From: Gracilibacillus ureilyticus
Lineage (GTDB): Bacteria; Bacillota; Bacilli; Bacillales; Amphibacillaceae
Assembly: GCF_900111195.1 (NCBI RefSeq)
Contig: NZ_FOGL01000006.1
Coordinates: 102,510-166,509, forward strand
Length of the DNA stretch: 64,000 bases
Reading direction: 5' to 3'
In this document: positions 53,365 through 62,079 of the stretch, piece after piece
Position numbering within the stretch: position 1 is the first letter of the stretch
Layout: the number at the start of each line of letters is the position of its first letter
Program-made: the position numbers and the translations under genes
Notes under the pieces: model-generated
The model's database searches: none
Told to the model about the DNA's origin: nothing
The model's input: only the letters and a program-made list of their open reading frames with translations

Positions 53365-54183
53365 ATGCCTGTTATTTCGAAAATTACAGTCCAAAAAAAG
53401 TTGAAGCATAGGTATAATGTTTTTCTTAAAGACAAAGACTCTGACTATTATGCGTTTAGTGTTGATGAAGACTTACTTATCTCTTATCATCTCCACAAAG
53501 GCCAGGAATTAACGCAGGAGCAAATAGATCAGATTCAGGAGAAGGATGCCTCTTATAAAGTGTATACCCTTTCTTTAAAGTTTTTAAGTTACAGAATGCG
53601 TTCTGAACAGGAATTAATCAATTATTTACAGAATAAAGATATAGAAATTACATTTATTGATGAAGTGATTAACCGGTTGAAGCGAGAAGGGTTGCTGGAT
53701 GATCTTGCATTTAGTGAGGCATTGGTCAGGACAAGGATGGAAACCTCTTCAAAAGGCCCGTTGTTAATTAAAAAGGAATTACTCGAAAAAGGGATAAATC
53801 AATTAATTGCAGAGAAAGCTTTACGACAATTTCCTTATACAAAACAATATGAAAAAGCAGAACAATTAATTAGAAAAAAATTGGAACGTCCCTCAAGAAA
53901 ATCCTATAAACAACAAGTGGATAGCGCCAAACAGTCGTTATTGCAAAAAGGCTATTCTTTGGGTGTCATCAGTGAAGTCATTCAACAAATAAAAACAACG
54001 TCAAACAATGAGGAAGAATATGAAGCGATTATCTATCAGGGAGAAAAGGCGCTGCAGAAATACCGGAAGAAAGACTCTGGCTTCCAACTAGAGCACAAAA
54101 TTAGAGCAAACTTATTTCGTAAAGGTTTTGACTCAGAATTAATTCAGCAGTTTATCGATGAATTTGTGGTGGAAAGAGAGTGA
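53365..54183 (+). CDS. recX: Recombination regulator RecX
   Basis: This 272-residue protein contains three helical repeats typical of RecX (LSYRMRSEQELINYLQNKDIEITFIDEVINRLKREGLLDDLAFSEALVRTRM..., SKGPLLIKKELLEKGI...), and is of the long Bacillales type. It binds RecA filaments and modulates strand exchange. AGAGGTG selects the ATG at 53365 over a GTG at 53356. It is divergent from yfhF as in B. subtilis. Confidence 0.9.
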   Translation: MPVISKITVQKKLKHRYNVFLKDKDSDYYAFSVDEDLLISYHLHKGQELTQEQIDQIQEKDASYKVYTLSLKFLSYRMRSEQELINYLQNKDIEITFIDEVINRLKREGLLDDLAFSEALVRTRMETSSKGPLLIKKELLEKGINQLIAEKALRQFPYTKQYEKAEQLIRKKLERPSRKSYKQQVDSAKQSLLQKGYSLGVISEVIQQIKTTSNNEEEYEAIIYQGEKALQKYRKKDSGFQLEHKIRANLFRKGFDSELIQQFIDEFVVERE

Positions 54184-54275
54184 GAGTGGGACATAACGGT
54201 CAGGTTGCGCACAAAACCCGACTATTAGAAAAAATCGGATTTTTTTATAGCTAATATGCGTTTGTCCCATACCCT
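54182..54275. repeat. Copy 2 of the GAGNGTGGGACATA element, with terminator
   Basis: GAGAGTGGGACATA (54182-54195) begins right at the recX stop. GTGGGACA-AACG (54186-54198) pairs with CGTT-TGTCCCAT (54259-54270) with one bulged base, and a T run at 54240-54247 lies inside. The first 14 bases differ from the 27721 copy at one position. Confidence 0.55.
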
Positions 54276-54306
54276 TTCTCACAACTCTAAATGTGCGAAA
54301 ACATTA

Positions 54307-55098
54307 TTAATTTTTCACAAGGTTTGTAATTTGCTCGATAGCTTCACACACATCTGATACTACATATGAAGCTTTCTGTTGTACAGCAGCAGGTGCTGAA
54401 GACATAGCAAAACTGTTTGGTGTCATTTCGAACATAGGAATGTCATTATAGGCATCACCAATAACTGCTATTTCTTCAGGTTTGATTTGCAAGTGAGCTG
54501 CCAGAGCTTTCAGCCCCTCTGCTTTGCTGACACCTTCAGGAACAATGTCCAGACAACGGGGGTCTGATAAATACGATTCCATCTTGTCAGCAAATTGATC
54601 AGTTAATTCCTTTTGAATACCTGTTAATTCTTTTTCCTCACCAATCAGCATATATTTGCTTGCATGGATACTCTTCCCGTATTGTTCAATAAAATCAATT
54701 CCTTCTACTAATGGAAAGTAGAGGAAATTTTCCAGTGCTTTCATTTCATCGGTGATTTCTGAGATATAAATCTCATCACACGTTGATATACATAGGACAT
54801 TTTCATATGCAGTTACTTTTTCATGAATGGCAATACTGTTAGAAACATCAAAAGTTTTAGAATAAATAGATTCACTGTCCTTTGTCTTAACAAATGTTCC
54901 ATTCTGACTTACTCGATGCGCAGGCTGTTTCAGTTCCTTGCAAATTTCTAAAATGTCTCTGTCTAATCTGCCCGTCGCAATGGCAAAATCTATATGATGC
55001 TTACTTAATAATTGTATTGCACGTTTATCCTCATCTTTAATGATATTTCCGCTTTTCAGTAACGTTCCATCTAAATCTGTTGCGAACAATTTTATCAT
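54307..55098 (-). CDS. Cof-type HAD family hydrolase
   Basis: This 263-residue phosphatase has HAD-IIB motifs: LFATDLDGTLLKSGN (motif I, residues 4-18), IATGRLDRDI (motif II) and VIGDAYNDIPMFEMTPNSFAM (motif III/IV). It resembles YkrA/YwpJ-type sugar-phosphate or FMN phosphatases; the substrate is not readable. It is a second member of this family in the window, about 49 kb from 5525-6253, and interrupts the recX-yfhH order known from B. subtilis. Confidence 0.85.
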   Translation of the reverse strand: MIKLFATDLDGTLLKSGNIIKDEDKRAIQLLSKHHIDFAIATGRLDRDILEICKELKQPAHRVSQNGTFVKTKDSESIYSKTFDVSNSIAIHEKVTAYENVLCISTCDEIYISEITDEMKALENFLYFPLVEGIDFIEQYGKSIHASKYMLIGEEKELTGIQKELTDQFADKMESYLSDPRCLDIVPEGVSKAEGLKALAAHLQIKPEEIAVIGDAYNDIPMFEMTPNSFAMSSAPAAVQQKASYVVSDVCEAIEQITNLVKN

Positions 55099-55223
55099 GC
55101 GTTATCCCCCTTTATACCAACCATTATAAACGTTATAACAAGTGATTACGATTGATTTGTTTAATTGTGCATTACTTTACTCCGTGCTAAAATAAGAGGT
55201 AATTAAGTATTGGTGGTGGGAAA

Positions 55224-55556
55224 GTGGAAAGAAGATACAGTACGTACACAGTGGAAGAATTGCGTGCAGAGATTGCGATGTTAAAGGAAAAGGTGCAAAA
55301 AGCAGAACAATTAGGAAATATAAGCGAATTTGAGATATTAGAGCGAAAAATGCAAATGGCGGCAGCTTATCTTGTCAATCCAAAAGATTTTCAGAAAGGG
55401 GAACGTTATGAGTTAGCAGGCGACCCTGGACAGACTTTTGAGATTACCTACATTAATGGTGTATTTGCATGGGGACACCGAATTAATTTACTTGGTCAAA
55501 AATTTGAAAAAGAAGAAGCGGTACCTCTTTCTATTTTACAACTCAGCAAACCGTAA
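55224..55556 (+). CDS. yfhH: YfhH family protein
   Basis: This 110-residue protein has a helical N-terminus (YSTYTVEELRAEIAMLKEKVQKAEQLGNISEFEILERKMQMAAAYL) and a C-terminal SH3-like beta domain (FQKGERYELAGDPGQTFEITYINGVFAWGHRI), the DUF1811/YfhH architecture. The start is a GTG behind GGTGGTGGG. It is followed by yfhJ after 13 bases. Function unknown. Confidence 0.85.
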   Translation: MERRYSTYTVEELRAEIAMLKEKVQKAEQLGNISEFEILERKMQMAAAYLVNPKDFQKGERYELAGDPGQTFEITYINGVFAWGHRINLLGQKFEKEEAVPLSILQLSKP

Positions 55557-55569
55557 GGCAGGTGATAGG

Positions 55570-55842
55570 ATGAATGATGCTATCGAAAGTTTAGCGAAAG
55601 AGTTACAGGAAAGTAATCCAGACTTATCATTAATTGAAGCAAGAAGCTGGGTGGAATTATTATGGGAAGACTTTGAAGCTACACGTGCGAAAGCAGGCAG
55701 AAAATATGAAGGTGCAGAAACGACGCTGAGGATTGTCAGACACTGGATCCAACAGTATGGAACACATTTGAATGAATTTGCGGAAAGATATCCAAAATAT
55801 AAAAAACTGATATACAATAATGAAGATAAGCCACTTCATTAA
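55570..55842 (+). CDS. yfhJ: YfhJ family protein (WVELL domain)
   Basis: This 90-residue helical protein contains SLIEARSWVELLWEDFEATRAKAGRKYEG, the WVELL motif that names the family. An AGGTGATAGG site precedes the ATG; a longer frame beginning at 55438 overlaps yfhH and has no site. It is probably cotranscribed with yfhH. Function unknown. Confidence 0.87.
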   Translation: MNDAIESLAKELQESNPDLSLIEARSWVELLWEDFEATRAKAGRKYEGAETTLRIVRHWIQQYGTHLNEFAERYPKYKKLIYNNEDKPLH

Positions 55843-55877
55843 AAAAGTAGAAGGTTTGGTATGCCTTCTACTTTTTT
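55841..55877. terminator. Bidirectional terminator between yfhJ and yfhP
   Basis: AAAAAAGTAGAAGG (55841-55854) pairs perfectly with CCTTCTACTTTTTT (55864-55877); it separates converging genes. Confidence 0.92.
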
Positions 55878-55887
55878 AAATTTTGCT

Positions 55888-56877
55888 TTAAGTTGTTATT
55901 TGCTTGATTGGGTTTAATTTGTTTTGTAATTTTTCTTCGGAGAAAACCCAGCCGGTGTATGAATTCATAATCCTCATATTATCATCAATCTGTACGACTG
56001 CAACAAATGGATAATGACCTTCATTACGATAACGCAGGTCATAAAAGCGAACTTCACTGAAATCATCATAAACGTTCCATTCCCAGCGGTAGATCGGTGA
56101 AAATGAAAGAAAAGCTGCTATATTTTTGTCCTCTTTCGCAATCGCAAACAATTCCGTGTCAGGGACGGGTTCCTTTTCGAACTGATCATCTACTTTTATA
56201 TGGCCATCCTCCACTCTGCCTACATAGTAATAGTCTCTTGTAATTATAGCTATCCGCCATATATTTTGTTTAGTTGTAGGAGATGTAGTAACCTTCTCTG
56301 TATGCTCAAAATGGTGATGTATATATTTGACTATTTCCCGCTTGTCGAGATATCGCTTAATATAATACAATAGAATGATGAAATATATTATTAACCAAGT
56401 GTATCCGGGATTTGCACCAATAATCCATGCGATTATACCAATAATATGCAAACTGAAAATATAAGGATCGAAAGTGCTAATAAATCCATATGCTACCCAT
56501 TTTTTTGTAAAGGGACGGTAGGCTTGTGTTCCATATGCATTAAAAATATCCACAAATACATGAAGGATTACTGCTAGAAATGTCCATAACCATAAATGGA
56601 GGAAATCCACTCCAGGAACAAACAGATAGATTATGGAAGAGATCGCTATTCCCCAAAAAACTACTGCCGGAACTGAATGTGTAATTCCGCGATGATTCCG
56701 CAGATAAGCAGCATTATTCCGTAATTTTAATATCGTGTCAAAATCAGGAGCATGGGAGCCGATTATTGTCCCTGCCATGACTGCTGTAAAAAGGGATGGA
56801 TCATGCTGGACTACAGGATCAAGTGTTGCAAGACCGCCAAGAGCGATGCCCATTGTAATATGTGTTGCTGTATCCAT
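55888..56877 (-). CDS. yfhP: Membrane-bound metal-dependent hydrolase YfhP
   Basis: This 329-residue protein of the YdjM/DUF457 family has an N-terminal domain with several membrane segments and the family's metal-binding histidines and aspartates (ATHITMGIALGG, SHAPDFDTI, HRGITHSVPAVVFWG, HVFVDIFNAYGTQAYRP). The C-terminal half is soluble (about residues 185-329). GGGGGC eight bases upstream favours the ATG at 56877 over the TTG one codon earlier. YfhP of B. subtilis lies at the same place next to mutY; its function is poorly defined. Confidence 0.86.
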   Translation of the reverse strand: MDTATHITMGIALGGLATLDPVVQHDPSLFTAVMAGTIIGSHAPDFDTILKLRNNAAYLRNHRGITHSVPAVVFWGIAISSIIYLFVPGVDFLHLWLWTFLAVILHVFVDIFNAYGTQAYRPFTKKWVAYGFISTFDPYIFSLHIIGIIAWIIGANPGYTWLIIYFIILLYYIKRYLDKREIVKYIHHHFEHTEKVTTSPTTKQNIWRIAIITRDYYYVGRVEDGHIKVDDQFEKEPVPDTELFAIAKEDKNIAAFLSFSPIYRWEWNVYDDFSEVRFYDLRYRNEGHYPFVAVVQIDDNMRIMNSYTGWVFSEEKLQNKLNPIKQITT

Positions 56878-56981
56878 CAAAAGCTGCCCCCTTTTAAGTA
56901 ATCATATATATAGTAATTCATCAAAGTGTGAAACGTTAATCATTAATTAATAACATCATTGTATCACGAAGGATGAGCAAT

Positions 56982-58058
56982 ATGAAAAATAATCAATTAC
57001 CTGTCACAATTAATATACCCCAATTTCGCCATGATTTAATCACATGGTTTGAACAAGAGCAAAGAGACCTGCCATGGCGGGAAAATCAGGACCCTTATAG
57101 GGTATGGGTCTCTGAAATAATGCTCCAGCAGACAAAAGTAGAAACAGTTATTCCTTATTTTCACCGGTTTATCCAATCATTCCCTACCTTAGAGGCACTA
57201 GCTGAAGCGGATGAACAGCAAGTTTTAAAGGCATGGGAAGGTCTGGGTTATTATTCACGTGTAAGAAACCTGCAGGCAGCAGTTCGAGAGGTAGTTGCCG
57301 ATTATAATGCGAAAGTGCCCGAGGATGCCGAACAGTTTGGTAATTTAAAGGGTGTCGGTCCCTATACTCAAGGGGCTGTTTTAAGTATTGCATACGGGAA
57401 AGCAGAGCCTGCAGTTGATGGAAACGTGATGCGCGTCCTTTCAAGGATTTTATTAATACAGGAAGATATCGCAAAGGCGAAAACAAGGAAAATATTTGAA
57501 CAGGCAGTCAGACAGTTAATCTCTCATGAGAATCCATCTGCATTCAACCAGGGTTTAATGGAACTTGGTGCACTGATATGTACGCCGCGTAATCCCAGCT
57601 GTTTATTATGCCCTGTGCAGGTGCATTGTAAAGCGTACAGTGAAGGAATCCAGCATTCTCTGCCAGTCAAGACGAAAAAGACAAAACAGAAAGACGAAGC
57701 TTATTATGTGCTTGTAATGGAAGATAAAGATGGAAAATATATATTAGAACAGCGTCCAAATGAAGGATTACTTGCACAGATGTGGCAATTTCCAATGGTT
57801 GCAACGAAAGAAGTTAGCGAGAATCTTCTTGAGCCTTATATAATGGAACGTTATCAAATAAATTGTCAATCAATTGACCAGTTACAACCAGTTAAACATA
57901 TTTTCTCCCATATAAAGTGGGATTTGAATGTTATTAAATGCAGATGTGACAAATTACGGGTCAGTGGGCCTGCTCAGCAGATTCTGTCTCTTGATGAAAT
58001 AGAAAGTTATCCGTTACCTGTCTCACATCAGAAAATTTACAAACAATTGCTTCAATAG
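56982..58058 (+). CDS. mutY: A/G-specific adenine glycosylase MutY
   Basis: This 358-residue DNA repair enzyme removes adenine paired with 8-oxoguanine. It has the helix-hairpin-helix and catalytic Asp region (GNLKGVGPYTQGAVLSIAYGKAEPAVDGNVMRV), the iron-sulfur cluster cysteines (C-x6-C-x2-C-x5-C in ICTPRNPSCLLCPVQVHC) and a C-terminal Nudix-like 8-oxoG-recognition domain (YILEQRPNEGLLAQMWQFPMV). AAGG at workable distance selects the fourth-codon ATG. It is divergent from yfhP as in B. subtilis. Confidence 0.95.
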   Translation: MKNNQLPVTINIPQFRHDLITWFEQEQRDLPWRENQDPYRVWVSEIMLQQTKVETVIPYFHRFIQSFPTLEALAEADEQQVLKAWEGLGYYSRVRNLQAAVREVVADYNAKVPEDAEQFGNLKGVGPYTQGAVLSIAYGKAEPAVDGNVMRVLSRILLIQEDIAKAKTRKIFEQAVRQLISHENPSAFNQGLMELGALICTPRNPSCLLCPVQVHCKAYSEGIQHSLPVKTKKTKQKDEAYYVLVMEDKDGKYILEQRPNEGLLAQMWQFPMVATKEVSENLLEPYIMERYQINCQSIDQLQPVKHIFSHIKWDLNVIKCRCDKLRVSGPAQQILSLDEIESYPLPVSHQKIYKQLLQ

Positions 58059-58199
58059 AGTATTACAGGATTAACTGCCTCTAATACTCTTCTGTATTAA
58101 AATTATTACACCTCGCGAATATAATACGCAGCAATGTAAAAAGTTTGCCGAATAAAAAGCAGGTTGCTGGGTAAATTAATGTTCGTGGAGGTGATTATG

Positions 58200-58376
58200 A
58201 TGGCTAAAAGACAAAACCCGGCAAACCAGGCGAGCAAAACAAATGCTCAGGAAGTACAGCGTCAAAATCAGGCAGCAGCACAAGGTCAAGGACAATTTGG
58301 CACTGAGTTTGCTAGCGAAACAAACGCTCAAGAAGTAAGAGCACAAAACAGAAAGTCTGAAAATAACAAAAAATAA
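58200..58376 (+). CDS. sspE: Gamma-type small acid-soluble spore protein
   Basis: This 58-residue protein, rich in Gln, Asn and Ala, contains two related repeats (SKTNAQEVQRQN and SETNAQEVRAQN) and the GPR protease-type site TEFASE between them. This is the make-up of SspE, the gamma-type SASP that serves as an amino-acid reserve in the spore and is degraded at germination. GGAGG eight bases upstream selects MAKRQNPAN. Its presence shows that the host sporulates. I looked for a SigG promoter but found only weak matches. Confidence 0.93.
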   Translation: MAKRQNPANQASKTNAQEVQRQNQAAAQGQGQFGTEFASETNAQEVRAQNRKSENNKK

Positions 58377-58390
58377 ATAATGATAACGAA

Positions 58391-58430
58391 GACTCGGACC
58401 ATTAAAAAGTGTAATGGTCCGGGTCTTTTT
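58391..58430 (+). terminator. sspE terminator
   Basis: GACTCGGACCATTA (58391-58404) pairs with TAATGGTCCGGGTC (58412-58425, one wobble), followed by five T residues. Confidence 0.92.
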
Positions 58431-58543
58431 ATTGGACCAAAAAATAACAGTTTTAATTTTGACAAGTACGCGTATTCGCTTTTTTATTTTATTATCGTTA
58501 TAATAGTTAGTACTAATAAAATAAAGAAGGGGAGAAGATACGT

Positions 58544-59074
58544 ATGGATGGCCTGGAACCAGGTAATTCAATCCAGATACAAAGTTATAAACACAATGGT
58601 CAGCTCCATCGTGTCTGGGATACAACAACAGTATTAAAAGGAACAAATAATCGGGTAATAGGCGCGAATGATAAAACTTTAGTAACAGAAAGTGATGGCA
58701 GAACGTGGATTACCCGTGAACCCGCAATCTGTTTCTTTCATGTGAAGTATTGGTTCAATATCATTGGTATGCTTCGGGATGACGGGATATATTATTATTG
58801 TAATATTAGTTCACCATTTGTTTTTGAAGATGGTGCTGTCAAATATATAGATTATGATTTAGATGTAAAAGTATTTCCAGATATGACTTTTACACTGCTG
58901 GATGAAGATGAGTATGAACTGCATAAAGCACAGATGAATTATCCAAAAGTGTTAGATAAAATTTTAACAAATAATTTAGAGTATTTACTTCATTGGATCA
59001 GACAGAGAAAAGGCCCCTTTTCACCTGAATTTGTTGATCAGTGGTATGAGTTATTTTTAACTTACCGATCATGA
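58544..59074 (+). CDS. ntdP: Nucleoside tri-/diphosphatase (DUF402, YgaC/Ntdp)
   Basis: This 176-residue DUF402 protein has the pattern [27 protein letters not shown]-like [43 protein letters not shown] and [17 protein letters not shown]. The Staphylococcus homologue Ntdp hydrolyses nucleoside tri- and diphosphates using divalent metal bound by acidic residues. GAAGGGGAG precedes the ATG. The ABC exporter gene starts 25 bases downstream, as ygaC-ygaD in B. subtilis. Confidence 0.9.
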   Translation: MDGLEPGNSIQIQSYKHNGQLHRVWDTTTVLKGTNNRVIGANDKTLVTESDGRTWITREPAICFFHVKYWFNIIGMLRDDGIYYYCNISSPFVFEDGAVKYIDYDLDVKVFPDMTFTLLDEDEYELHKAQMNYPKVLDKILTNNLEYLLHWIRQRKGPFSPEFVDQWYELFLTYRS

Positions 59075-59099
59075 CAGAATTGAAAGAGGTGACGCTAAT

Positions 59100-60854
59100 T
59101 TGGACAGTATAAAAAGATACTTACAGTTCGTATATCCATATAAATGGAAAATACTAATAACCATATTGATTGGAATCGTAAAATTTGGTATCCCTTTACT
59201 GATTCCGCTTATTGTTAAATATGTAATTGACCATATTATAGGATCAGATGTTTTAACAACTTCTGAGAAATTATCTGAGCTATTCTGGTTAATGGGAATA
59301 TCGGCAGTTGTATTTGTTGTATTAAGACCACCGATTGAATATTACAGGCAATATCTCGCACAATGGACCGGAAATAAAGTATTATATGATATTCGCGAGA
59401 AATTATTTGATCATATCCAGCGTTTGAGTTTGCAATTTTACTCAAGAACAAAAACAGGGGAAATAATTTCAAGGGTAATTCATGATGTAGAACAAACGAA
59501 AAATTTTATAATGACAGGTTTAATGAATATCTGGTTAGATATGATAACCATATTAATTGCAATTGGCATCATGCTTTCTATGGATGTCTGGTTAACGATT
59601 GTTGCTATTGCATTGTTCCCGCTCTACGGAATTTCGGTGAAAATATTTTACGGTAAACTTCGTGCATTGACAAGGAACAGGTCACAGGCACTTGCACAGG
59701 TCCAGGGCCATCTGCATGAAAGAGTACAAGGGATCCCTGTAACGAGAAGCTTCGCACTCGAAGATTACGAGCAGGATCAGTTTGATAAGCAAAATAAAAA
59801 CTTTCTTGACAGAGCAATTGACCATACTGTATGGAATGCAAAAACTTTCTCGATTATGAATACAATAACTGATTTGGCACCACTCTTAGTAATTGGCTTT
59901 GCAGGATACTTTGCAATAACATCAGGGCTTTCTGTCGGGACAATTGCTGCATTTATCGGTTACATGGATCTGGTATACAACCCGCTGCGACGGCTGATCA
60001 GCTCATCGACTGTTCTTGTTCAATCAATTGCCTCGATGGACCGTGTATTCGAATTTATTGATGAGAAATATGACATTAAAGATAAACAAAATGCTCAGAA
60101 ACTAATTGAAGTAAGAGGGGAAGTAGAGTTTGACCACGTTTCTTTCCGCTATGAAGATGAGGAGGAAATAGTATTACAGGACATTTCATTGAAAGTTAAG
60201 CAGGGAGAAACGATTGCGCTTGTCGGAATGAGCGGTGGGGGAAAATCTACAATTATCAGTTTGATCCCGCGTTTTTATGATGTTACAGATGGGCGCATAT
60301 TAATAGATGGCATCGATATAAGAGATGTGCAGGCAAGGTCATTAAGGGATAAAATTGGTATGGTCCTGCAAGACAACATACTGTTTAGTGAATCAATTGC
60401 TGCAAATATCCGTATGGGAAAGCCGGATGCTTCGGATGAGGAAGTTATAGAGGCTGCAAAAGCAGCGAATGCTCACAGCTTTATATCTGAGTTAGCCAAT
60501 GGCTATGATACCCTTGTTGGTGAACGGGGAGTCAAATTATCCGGTGGCCAGAAACAAAGAATCGCTATTGCAAGAGTCTTTCTGAAAAATCCGCCACTTT
60601 TAATTCTTGATGAGGCTACGTCAGCTCTTGATTTAGAAAGTGAAAGTCTGATTCAGGATGCATTAGAGAAGCTGGCTTCAGACAGAACAACTTTTATAGT
60701 GGCACACAGGCTTTCAACGATTACACATGCCGACAGAATAGTTTTAGTGGAAAAAGGGTTAATAGTAGAAGAAGGAACACACCATGAATTAATGAAGAAG
60801 AAAGGCAATTATTATAACTTGTATCAAATTCAGGAACTGGAGGAAGGAGAGTAG
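59100..60854 (+). CDS. ygaD: ABC transporter, fused permease/ATPase (YgaD-like)
   Basis: This 584-residue half-transporter has six transmembrane helices in the first 320 residues and a C-terminal ATPase with Walker [10 protein letters not shown] (about residue 380), signature [14 protein letters not shown], Walker [16 protein letters not shown] and H-loop VAHRLST. It is an MsbA-type lipid/multidrug exporter acting as a homodimer; substrate unknown. The start is a TTG with GAGGTG upstream. The end overlaps the terminator hairpin at 60845-60890. Confidence 0.9.
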   Translation: MDSIKRYLQFVYPYKWKILITILIGIVKFGIPLLIPLIVKYVIDHIIGSDVLTTSEKLSELFWLMGISAVVFVVLRPPIEYYRQYLAQWTGNKVLYDIREKLFDHIQRLSLQFYSRTKTGEIISRVIHDVEQTKNFIMTGLMNIWLDMITILIAIGIMLSMDVWLTIVAIALFPLYGISVKIFYGKLRALTRNRSQALAQVQGHLHERVQGIPVTRSFALEDYEQDQFDKQNKNFLDRAIDHTVWNAKTFSIMNTITDLAPLLVIGFAGYFAITSGLSVGTIAAFIGYMDLVYNPLRRLISSSTVLVQSIASMDRVFEFIDEKYDIKDKQNAQKLIEVRGEVEFDHVSFRYEDEEEIVLQDISLKVKQGETIALVGMSGGGKSTIISLIPRFYDVTDGRILIDGIDIRDVQARSLRDKIGMVLQDNILFSESIAANIRMGKPDASDEEVIEAAKAANAHSFISELANGYDTLVGERGVKLSGGQKQRIAIARVFLKNPPLLILDEATSALDLESESLIQDALEKLASDRTTFIVAHRLSTITHADRIVLVEKGLIVEEGTHHELMKKKGNYYNLYQIQELEEGE

Positions 60855-60890
60855 CACTTATGGTGCAATTCTCCTCCTTTTCTTTTTTTT
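60845..60890 (+). terminator. ygaD terminator overlapping two coding ends
   Basis: AGGAGA (60845-60850) pairs with TCTCCT (60870-60875) and inner GCAC with GTGC; a T-rich tract follows (TTTTCTTTTTTTT). The left arm is in the last codons of ygaD and the T tract in the end of the convergent gene. Confidence 0.7.
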
Positions 60891-61943
60891 GAAATTAAGA
60901 TTAAAACCGTCATGGAACTTCTGATAACTGTAGAGTAATTTCTGTAAATACAGTATTTCTTTATGATAGTCCATTAGTCGCGAAGCAAGCGGAAGCAAGA
61001 TATGACGATCTTTTTCATCTTTTTCATAAACACGGAATAAAGTATCAACTAAATGTGGAAGATTAGGAGTTGTAATATCTTCTACAGGCTTCGTTTGATT
61101 CTTTTTAATTTTGCCCATTGTACTTAACAGTAATCTTTCATGACCGTAAATGATTTTATCAAGCTCATCAACGAGTACTTTTTGGAACTCTTTTGGAATG
61201 GAATCGATTTTGTCATCGAATTGGTAGAACGCACGTAAGGTTTCTAAAGATTTCTTTGATGTCACAATCATTTGTCTGAATATAACCATTTTCCTCATTT
61301 TCGGAACTCTTGCTTTTCTCCGGTATATTCGTTCTTCATTATATAATGAGTATGTGTTATCGATATGGGCAATTTCAAGATCTAATCGGTCAATCTCCCC
61401 TTTTAGGGCAGGATCATCTGATAAATGCCTTGTTGATATTCTAAGCCACAGCAATATATCTGCGGTCATCTGATCAATTTGTTTAAATAAGCGCAATTCA
61501 TATTTTGGCGGGAAAAATAACAAATTAACAAAAAAGGCAGTCACAATACCTAAAGTTAATGAAAGAAACCGCAAACCAGCAAAGTTAACCAGCATCATTT
61601 CTGTTGTTTCCATGACAGCCAATACTGCAATAAGTGCAAGTGCAATTGTATTCTCATTCATTCTTAAATACATACAAAAACCTATCACTATTATCGTAGT
61701 AAACCCTATTATTATTGGGTCATTTCCTAATGTGAATACAATGACAGCTGCAATAGAGACACCGAAGATATTTGCGTAAATTTGCTCAAACATTGTTTGA
61801 AAAGAGCGGTAAATATTTGGCTGAATCGCAAAAGCTGCAGCAATTCCGGCATAGGTAGCTGAGGGAAGGCCGATTAAATTAGCTATATATAATGCAACAG
61901 TCACAGCAATTCCCGTTTTTAACATTCTTGCTCCCAGTTTCAA
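60858..61943 (-). CDS. ygaE: Aromatic acid exporter family (UPF0421/YgaE-like)
   Basis: This 361-residue protein has a membrane half with about six segments (ARMLKTGIAVTVALYIANLIGLPSATYAGIAAAFAIQPNIYRSFQTMFEQIYANIFG) and a basic cytoplasmic tail ending in KKKRRRIAP, the ArAE_1 layout. The start is a TTG (giving MKLGARMLKTG, as in the B. subtilis homologue) with AGTAGGTG six bases upstream; a GTG three codons earlier is also in frame. It converges with ygaD. The transported compound is unknown. Confidence 0.83.
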   Translation of the reverse strand: MKLGARMLKTGIAVTVALYIANLIGLPSATYAGIAAAFAIQPNIYRSFQTMFEQIYANIFGVSIAAVIVFTLGNDPIIIGFTTIIVIGFCMYLRMNENTIALALIAVLAVMETTEMMLVNFAGLRFLSLTLGIVTAFFVNLLFFPPKYELRLFKQIDQMTADILLWLRISTRHLSDDPALKGEIDRLDLEIAHIDNTYSLYNEERIYRRKARVPKMRKMVIFRQMIVTSKKSLETLRAFYQFDDKIDSIPKEFQKVLVDELDKIIYGHERLLLSTMGKIKKNQTKPVEDITTPNLPHLVDTLFRVYEKDEKDRHILLPLASRLMDYHKEILYLQKLLYSYQKFHDGFNLNFKKKKRRRIAP

Positions 61944-62079
61944 GATTATCACCTACTAAAATTGGTTATTATTAGTATAACACGTAGCTGGTATAATTTC
62001 TTTTCTAGAGTTAGATGCTCCAGTTCCAATAAATTGTTATAATGACTAATAGATTCTGCAATATAAAAGGATGGCAGCT

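Noticed and set aside
55438-55569. N-terminal extension of YfhJ into yfhH
   Set aside because: The extension overlaps the coding end of yfhH in another frame and lacks a ribosome binding site; the ATG at 55570 has a good one.
58085-58130. SigG promoter for sspE
   Set aside because: The best -35/-10 combination (TGTATT, 18 bp, GAATATA) matches too few consensus positions to annotate, although such a promoter is expected biologically.
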